Source of the DNA: Pseudomonadota bacterium
GTDB lineage: Bacteria > Pseudomonadota > Alphaproteobacteria > Rhizobiales > Hyphomicrobiaceae
Assembly (NCBI GenBank): GCA_021812845.1
Contig: JAKAML010000028.1
Span: 1-9,731, forward strand
Length of the DNA stretch: 9,731 nt
Reading direction: 5' to 3'
The notes under the pieces are model-generated. The model did no database searches. It was not told the origin of the DNA and was given only the letters and a program-made list of their open reading frames with translations. Numbering within the stretch: position 1 is the first letter of the stretch; each line of letters opens with the position of its first letter. The translations under genes and the position numbers were made by a program. This document shows, piece after piece, positions 6,840-9,731 of this stretch.

Positions 6840-7784
6840 ATGGCCGCGACGCCGCAATGCCGCCTCTTCGTCATTCTGGCCCGCGACGGACGCTCGGCCG
6901 CCGTGTTCCGCCGTGGCCCCTCGCGCCGGGTCGCGCTGTTGCGCTGGTGGCTCGGCAGCGACAGGGTCGAGATCGGCCAGTGGCTCAAGGGCCGCATCTA
7001 CGAACGACGATGCGATCTCTCACCCGACGGCGAGCTGCTCGTCTATTTCGCCGCCACGCACCGCGGACCCTATGCCACCTGGACCGCCGTCAGCCGTCCA
7101 CCCTATCTCACCGCGCTCGCGCTGTGGCCGAAGGGCGACGCCTGGGGCGGCGGCGGATTGTTCCATTCGGCGATGCGGCTCGGCCTCAATCATCGCGCCG
7201 AGCAGATCCGGCTCGCGCCCGATATGCGCGTTCCGAGCCGATTCGCGGTCGCTCCTTACGCGAGCTATGCCGGCTCGGGCGAGGACGATCCCATCCAGCA
7301 CGACCGCATGGTGCGCGACGGCTGGCGATTGATCGACCCCGGAAAAGCCTCGCCCTATCGCAGCAGCGGACCATTCCGCTGGGTTCTCGAAACACCCGAG
7401 ATCTACGAGCGGGTGCAACCCGCACCCGCCGAACGGGCGGCGCGCCGCCGCAGGCCGACGCCCTTCGTCCTGCGCCGTCGGCTGCTGGCGATCGGCGTTA
7501 CCGGCGGCGCATGGTATCGCGAAGCCTTCACCGTGCTCGACGGCGACGGACGCACCCTGCGCGAATTTCCCGACTGCGACTGGGCGGATTGGCAATCGAC
7601 AGGCGATCTGCTGCTCGCCGCCAATGGCGCGCTGCATCGCATCGGAGCGGCGGCGCTCGGTGTCGTCGCCGATGATCCGTTTCAAGGCGCGGCGTGCGTC
7701 GCCGATCTCGCGGCACTGACCTTCACCGCACGCGAGGCACCGCCCGAAGCGAAAAAGTGGACGTCGGCGCGAAGGCGCGGCTAG
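6840..7784 (+). CDS. Conserved protein of an unnamed family, possibly beta-propeller-like
   Basis: This 314-aa protein lacks a signal peptide and membrane helices. I recognise its N-terminal half only as a conserved family without a name. The most characteristic segment runs from CRLFVILARDG (7-17) through RRGPSRRVALLRW (24-36), GQWLKGRIYERRCDLSPDG (46-64) and WTAVSRPPYLTALALWPKGD (81-100) to WGGGGLF (102-108). Stretches such as CDLSPDGELLVYFA (58-71) and CDWADWQSTGDLLLAANGALHRI near the C-terminus resemble beta-propeller blades, so a propeller-like fold is possible. A very basic linker (about 205-225, RRRR and RRR) separates the two halves. The ATG at 6840 has only a weak GGGA ribosome binding site. 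It is the last gene of the plus-strand run and converges with the H-NS-like gene. No function can be assigned. Confidence 0.8.
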   Translation: MAATPQCRLFVILARDGRSAAVFRRGPSRRVALLRWWLGSDRVEIGQWLKGRIYERRCDLSPDGELLVYFAATHRGPYATWTAVSRPPYLTALALWPKGDAWGGGGLFHSAMRLGLNHRAEQIRLAPDMRVPSRFAVAPYASYAGSGEDDPIQHDRMVRDGWRLIDPGKASPYRSSGPFRWVLETPEIYERVQPAPAERAARRRRPTPFVLRRRLLAIGVTGGAWYREAFTVLDGDGRTLREFPDCDWADWQSTGDLLLAANGALHRIGAAALGVVADDPFQGAACVADLAALTFTAREAPPEAKKWTSARRRG

Positions 7785-7876
7785 TCGCCCCCGAGGCACG
7801 ACGAGTCTCGGATCGAGGGCTCGGAAATCGGCACGGCCAATCCGGCGGGCGTCGGGCGGCCATTCCGATTGCCCGG

Positions 7877-7913
7877 ACGAAAACGATGCGGCCGCCCCGC
7901 GAGGGACGGCCGC
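7877..7913 (-). terminator. Intrinsic terminator of the H-NS-like gene
   Basis: On the minus strand a 7-bp GC stem (GCGGCCG/CGGCCGC, arms 7907-7913 and 7888-7894) is extended, after one mismatch, by CCC/GGG closing a 4-nt loop. It is followed by ATCGTTTTCG, a short T-run. It lies about 40 nt beyond the stop codon of the H-NS-like gene. Confidence 0.75.
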
Positions 7914-7917
7914 GTCT

Positions 7918-7935
7918 CGAGCCCGACCGGGCTCG
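7918..7935. repeat. Perfect inverted repeat just after the H-NS-like gene
   Basis: CGAGCCCG and CGGGCTCG flank 2 nt, forming a tight GC hairpin between the stop codon of the H-NS-like gene and its T-run terminator. It has no T-run on either strand and may be an auxiliary stem helping termination or protecting the 3' end of the mRNA. Confidence 0.6.
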
Positions 7936-7950
7936 CAAGCGAATTGCGGC

Positions 7951-8271
7951 TCAGATCGCGAAATCCGCGAGCTTCGCGCCCTTGTTCATGCGCGCGACGA
8001 GCCAGTTCGGCTTGCGTCCGCGGCCCGTCCAGGTCTCGGACTTGTTCTCCGGGTTGGCGTACTTGGCGGCCGACTTGCCACGGCCGCGGCCGCGGCCCGG
8101 CATCCCGTAGAGCTCGTGGATCGAGAAACCCGTGCCCTCGAGCAGACGGTCGATCTTGTCCTTGAGATCGCCCTTCGCGCGCTCCCGCGCCTGCGACTTC
8201 GCCTTCTGGAGCTTGGCCTCCAGATCGTGAATATCCTTGAGCGACATTTTCTCGACGTTGATGGCAGCCAT
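7951..8271 (-). CDS. H-NS family nucleoid-associated protein (HvrA-like)
   Basis: This 106-aa protein has the two-part layout of H-NS proteins. The N-terminal helical oligomerisation region (about residues 7-45, heptad-like, rich in Lys/Glu/Leu) is joined to a C-terminal DNA-binding domain (about 66-102). The H-NS core motif TWTGRGRKPNW (80-90) inserts into the minor groove of AT-rich DNA. A Gly-Arg run (58-65, GRGRGRGK) in the linker adds a second AT-hook-like basic patch. Alphaproteobacterial relatives include HvrA, which regulates photosynthesis and nitrogen-fixation genes in Rhodobacter; the targets here are unknown. AAGGA lies 6 nt upstream of the ATG. The gene stands alone, with its own terminator and an AT-richer upstream region, so autoregulation is plausible. 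Confidence 0.93.
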   Translation of the reverse strand: MAAINVEKMSLKDIHDLEAKLQKAKSQARERAKGDLKDKIDRLLEGTGFSIHELYGMPGRGRGRGKSAAKYANPENKSETWTGRGRKPNWLVARMNKGAKLADFAI

Positions 8272-8325
8272 AGTCGTTCCTTTCAGATGTGGAGAGCAGA
8301 GCCGGGGCGAAGTCGATTTGGCGCA

Positions 8326-8353
8326 AAGCTAGCACCGCACTTATCGATTACAA
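8326..8353 (-). promoter_or_regulatory. Candidate promoter of the H-NS-like gene
   Basis: On the minus strand TTGTAA (8348-8353) and TAGCTT (8326-8331) are 16 nt apart, with four and three matches to the sigma-70 consensus. Transcription would start near 8319, leaving a leader of about 48 nt. The DNA just upstream (8355-8410) has A- and T-runs and is the most AT-rich part of the window, which suits a strong or H-NS-autoregulated promoter. Confidence 0.35.
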
Positions 8354-8783
8354 CCCGAAAAACTTTCTTAATGGCGGCTTTTCCATATCGCGACCATACT
8401 TATTCCACCACCGATTGCCGATCCGGCGGATGTCGCAATGGCGCCGCGCGGCCGTCGCCGGACGTCACGCGACAGGCCGCGGGCGGCGCCCGATTAGCGC
8501 GTTTGCATGGCCACGTAAATCAGCAAATAGACTGCAACTTGTGATTTCACGAATCGTGGTGGATTCGCGGCGTCGGCAATCGCAACCAGCCGGCGCTTTC
8601 ATCCACGCCGGGTGGACATCGCGCCATGACGAAGCCAGATCCGACGGGCGCCGATCGCGCCGATTGTTGCAGGCATCCGAATGTTCTGATGTGAACGCCG
8701 GATGAATGGACCGCTCATCGTGCATTCAACGGGCAGAGCGCCCGATAGCGGAACCCTGATCTCATCGTCCCCGGCAGGATCCG

Positions 8784-8815
8784 CGAGGCCGGGCGCGCAG
8801 GGTCGCCCGGCCTCG
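8784..8815. repeat. Strong 12-bp perfect hairpin in the non-coding stretch
   Basis: CGAGGCCGGGCG and CGCCCGGCCTCG are exact reverse complements separated by 8 nt (CGCAGGGT). This is the strongest stem seen in the window. No T-run follows on either strand, so it is not a standard intrinsic terminator. It could be part of a structured RNA, a protein-binding palindrome, or a REP-like element present once here. Confidence 0.7.
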
Positions 8816-9020
8816 ATACGCTCGCTGCTCGCGCAATATCCCGATTGCCGTCGCATCCGGATCGATCGCCGATTGTCGCCCGTCGGATCGTCCGCTCTCG
8901 TCGCTCGGCTCCTTGCACGCTCGGAATGCGCCGGTCCCGAGCGGCCCGTCCCGAACGGCAAGCCGTCGTCAGGATATTGATGCCGGATGCCACGCGCGGA
9001 CAGCGGTCCCGTGGTCGCGG

Positions 9021-9035
9021 TCGAACCGGGTTCGA
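9021..9035. repeat. Short perfect inverted repeat containing a tRNA T-arm-like sequence
   Basis: TCGAACC-G-GGTTCGA is a perfect palindrome with a 1-nt centre. Together with the next bases it reads GGTTCGATTCC, which matches the tRNA T-arm consensus. I find no D-arm, no anticodon arm and no full acceptor stem at tRNA spacing, so it is marked only as an inverted repeat. Confidence 0.5.
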
Positions 9036-9237
9036 TTCCCTGCAGCGCGTTCGTGACGCGGGCGGGCGGCCAATACCTCGGATCGACATGCCGGGGCACG
9101 GACCGGTGCCGCGCCCGAGGCACGGCCGGGACATGCGCCCCGGTGTGTGTGACGGCTCGCCGCATCCCGCGTCTCTGTCACGCCCGGCGCGCCTCAGGCA
9201 CGGGTGCAACCGCACCGGACACCGGCGCGTTTGCGCC

Positions 9238-9266
9238 TTGTGTCCCGCAACCCGCCCCGCTAACAA
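9238..9266 (+). promoter_or_regulatory. Candidate promoter of sodB
   Basis: TTGTGT (9238-9243) and TAACAA (9261-9266) are 17 nt apart and resemble sigma-70 elements, with about three matches each. Transcription would start near 9273, giving a leader of about 35 nt before the sodB ATG. The TAACA form of the -10 resembles the candidate nuo promoter in this window. Confidence 0.3.
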
Positions 9267-9307
9267 CCCTCCTGGAATTCCCATCCGCAAGCTCGGAGAT
9301 CGCGACG

Positions 9308-9731
9308 ATGTCCTTCACCCTCCCGCCCCTGCCCTACGCTTACGATGCACTGCAGCCCTACATGTCGGCCGAGACGCTGCAGTTCCATCACGACAAGCAT
9401 CATCAGGCCTACGTCGACAACGGCAACAAGCTGATCGTCGGCTCGGGGCTCGAGGGCAAGAGCCTCGAGGACATCTGCGTCGCGGCCTTCGCAGCCAAGA
9501 ACGCCGGCCTCGTCAACAACATCGGCCAGCACTGGAACCACAATCACTTCTGGCGCTGGATGAAGAAGGACGGCGGCGGCAAGAAGCTGCCGGGCAAGGT
9601 GCAGAAGCTCGTCGACGAGATCGGCGGCTACGACAAGGTTCGCGCCGACTTCGTCAACGCCGGCGTCACCCAGTTCGGCTCCGGCTGGTGCTGGCTCGCG
9701 GTGAAGGACGGCAAGCTCGAGGTCATGAAGT
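9308..9731 (+). CDS. sodB: Superoxide dismutase, Fe type (runs off the right edge)
   Basis: The first 141 residues of an Fe/Mn-family superoxide dismutase, which turns superoxide into oxygen and hydrogen peroxide. The N-terminal domain has FHHDKHHQAYVDNGN (26-40), with metal ligand His27, and NIGQHWNHNHFW (71-82), with the second ligand His78. Gln74 in this motif matches the active-site Gln that Fe-type enzymes carry in the N-terminal domain, where Mn enzymes have Gly. The C-terminal domain begins with TQFGSGWCWLAV (121-132). The remaining ligands (the DVWEHAYY region) lie outside the window. A GGAGA ribosome binding site is about 9 nt before the ATG. No signal peptide is seen, so it is cytoplasmic. 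The Fe assignment rests on one residue; some family members are cambialistic. Confidence 0.95.
   Translation, partial: MSFTLPPLPYAYDALQPYMSAETLQFHHDKHHQAYVDNGNKLIVGSGLEGKSLEDICVAAFAAKNAGLVNNIGQHWNHNHFWRWMKKDGGGKKLPGKVQKLVDEIGGYDKVRADFVNAGVTQFGSGWCWLAVKDGKLEVMK

Larger units (their letters stand above)
8272..9307. other. About 1 kb without a convincing gene between the H-NS-like gene and sodB
   Basis: No open frame here combines a ribosome binding site, a credible start, strong third-position G/C and recognisable protein sequence. The candidates at 8599-9165 (minus) and 8702-8980 (plus) have compositions like random translation, and the latter has visibly lower third-position G/C than the real genes. 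The stretch holds the AT-richer promoter region of the H-NS-like gene (8320-8420), a strong 12-bp hairpin at 8784-8815, smaller inverted repeats at 8550-8567 and 9021-9035, a set of small stems at 9203-9237, and the sodB promoter region. It may be regulatory, encode an unrecognised RNA, or be decayed genes. Confidence 0.6.

Noticed and set aside
8702..8980. 92-aa open frame on the plus strand in the non-coding stretch
   Set aside because: Its third-position G/C is clearly lower than in the real genes, it has no ribosome binding site, and its residues look random; the 12-bp hairpin lies inside it.
8980..9055. Possible tRNA or tRNA remnant because of a GGTTCGATTCC T-arm-like sequence
   Set aside because: No D-arm, anticodon arm or 7-bp acceptor stem occurs at tRNA distances, and the T-arm stem has a mismatch; the motif is explained by a short palindrome.
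8599..9165. 188-aa open frame on the minus strand in the non-coding stretch
   Set aside because: The translation is rich in Arg, Pro, Ser and His without domains or secondary-structure pattern, and no start signal is visible.
1..9731. Search for CRISPR arrays, insertion sequences, phage or toxin-antitoxin genes
   Set aside because: No regularly spaced repeats, transposase or integrase motifs, terminal inverted repeats with target duplications, or toxin-antitoxin pairs were seen.

Overview
This window looks like an ordinary chromosomal stretch from a high-GC alphaproteobacterium, most likely of the Rhizobiales/Rhodospirillales type. The basis is the strong G/C preference at third codon positions, the alphaproteobacterial style of NuoA/NuoB/NuoC, the Nudix hydrolase - DUF6111 - CCA-adding enzyme gene order, and an HvrA-like H-NS protein. 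I see no phage, insertion sequence, CRISPR array, tRNA or rRNA gene.

Left part (1-3887, minus strand). Reading leftwards from the middle of the window, a secreted lysozyme-fold-like protein (422 aa) is followed by a roughly 260-nt gap. The gap carries a candidate promoter and a 17-bp tandem repeat. Then come nuoA, nuoB and nuoC, encoding three subunits of respiratory complex I. The expected next gene, nuoD, is absent. Instead the nuoC stop codon overlaps the GTG start of a small secreted protein of unknown function that has a very good ribosome binding site. Beyond that lies the 5' end of a FlK-like hot-dog thioesterase, cut by the window edge.

Middle part (4111-7784, plus strand). Five genes run in one direction: a CoA-type Nudix pyrophosphatase, a DUF6111-like small membrane protein overlapping it by 4 nt, the CCA tRNA nucleotidyltransferase, a two-helix membrane protein of unknown function, and a 314-aa protein of an unnamed conserved family. 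The first gene may be transcribed as a leaderless mRNA.

Right part (7785-9731). An H-NS/HvrA-like nucleoid protein lies on the minus strand, converging with the 314-aa gene, and has a convincing intrinsic terminator. It is followed by about 1 kb without a convincing gene, containing its AT-richer promoter region and a strong 12-bp hairpin. The window ends inside an Fe-type superoxide dismutase gene on the plus strand.

The genes are mostly housekeeping: respiration, CoA/nucleotide clean-up, tRNA maturation, chromatin organisation and oxidative stress. I did not find a clear new biological system. The points most worth a second look are the break in the nuo gene order with its translationally coupled secreted protein, the unnamed 314-aa family, and the long non-coding stretch upstream of sodB.
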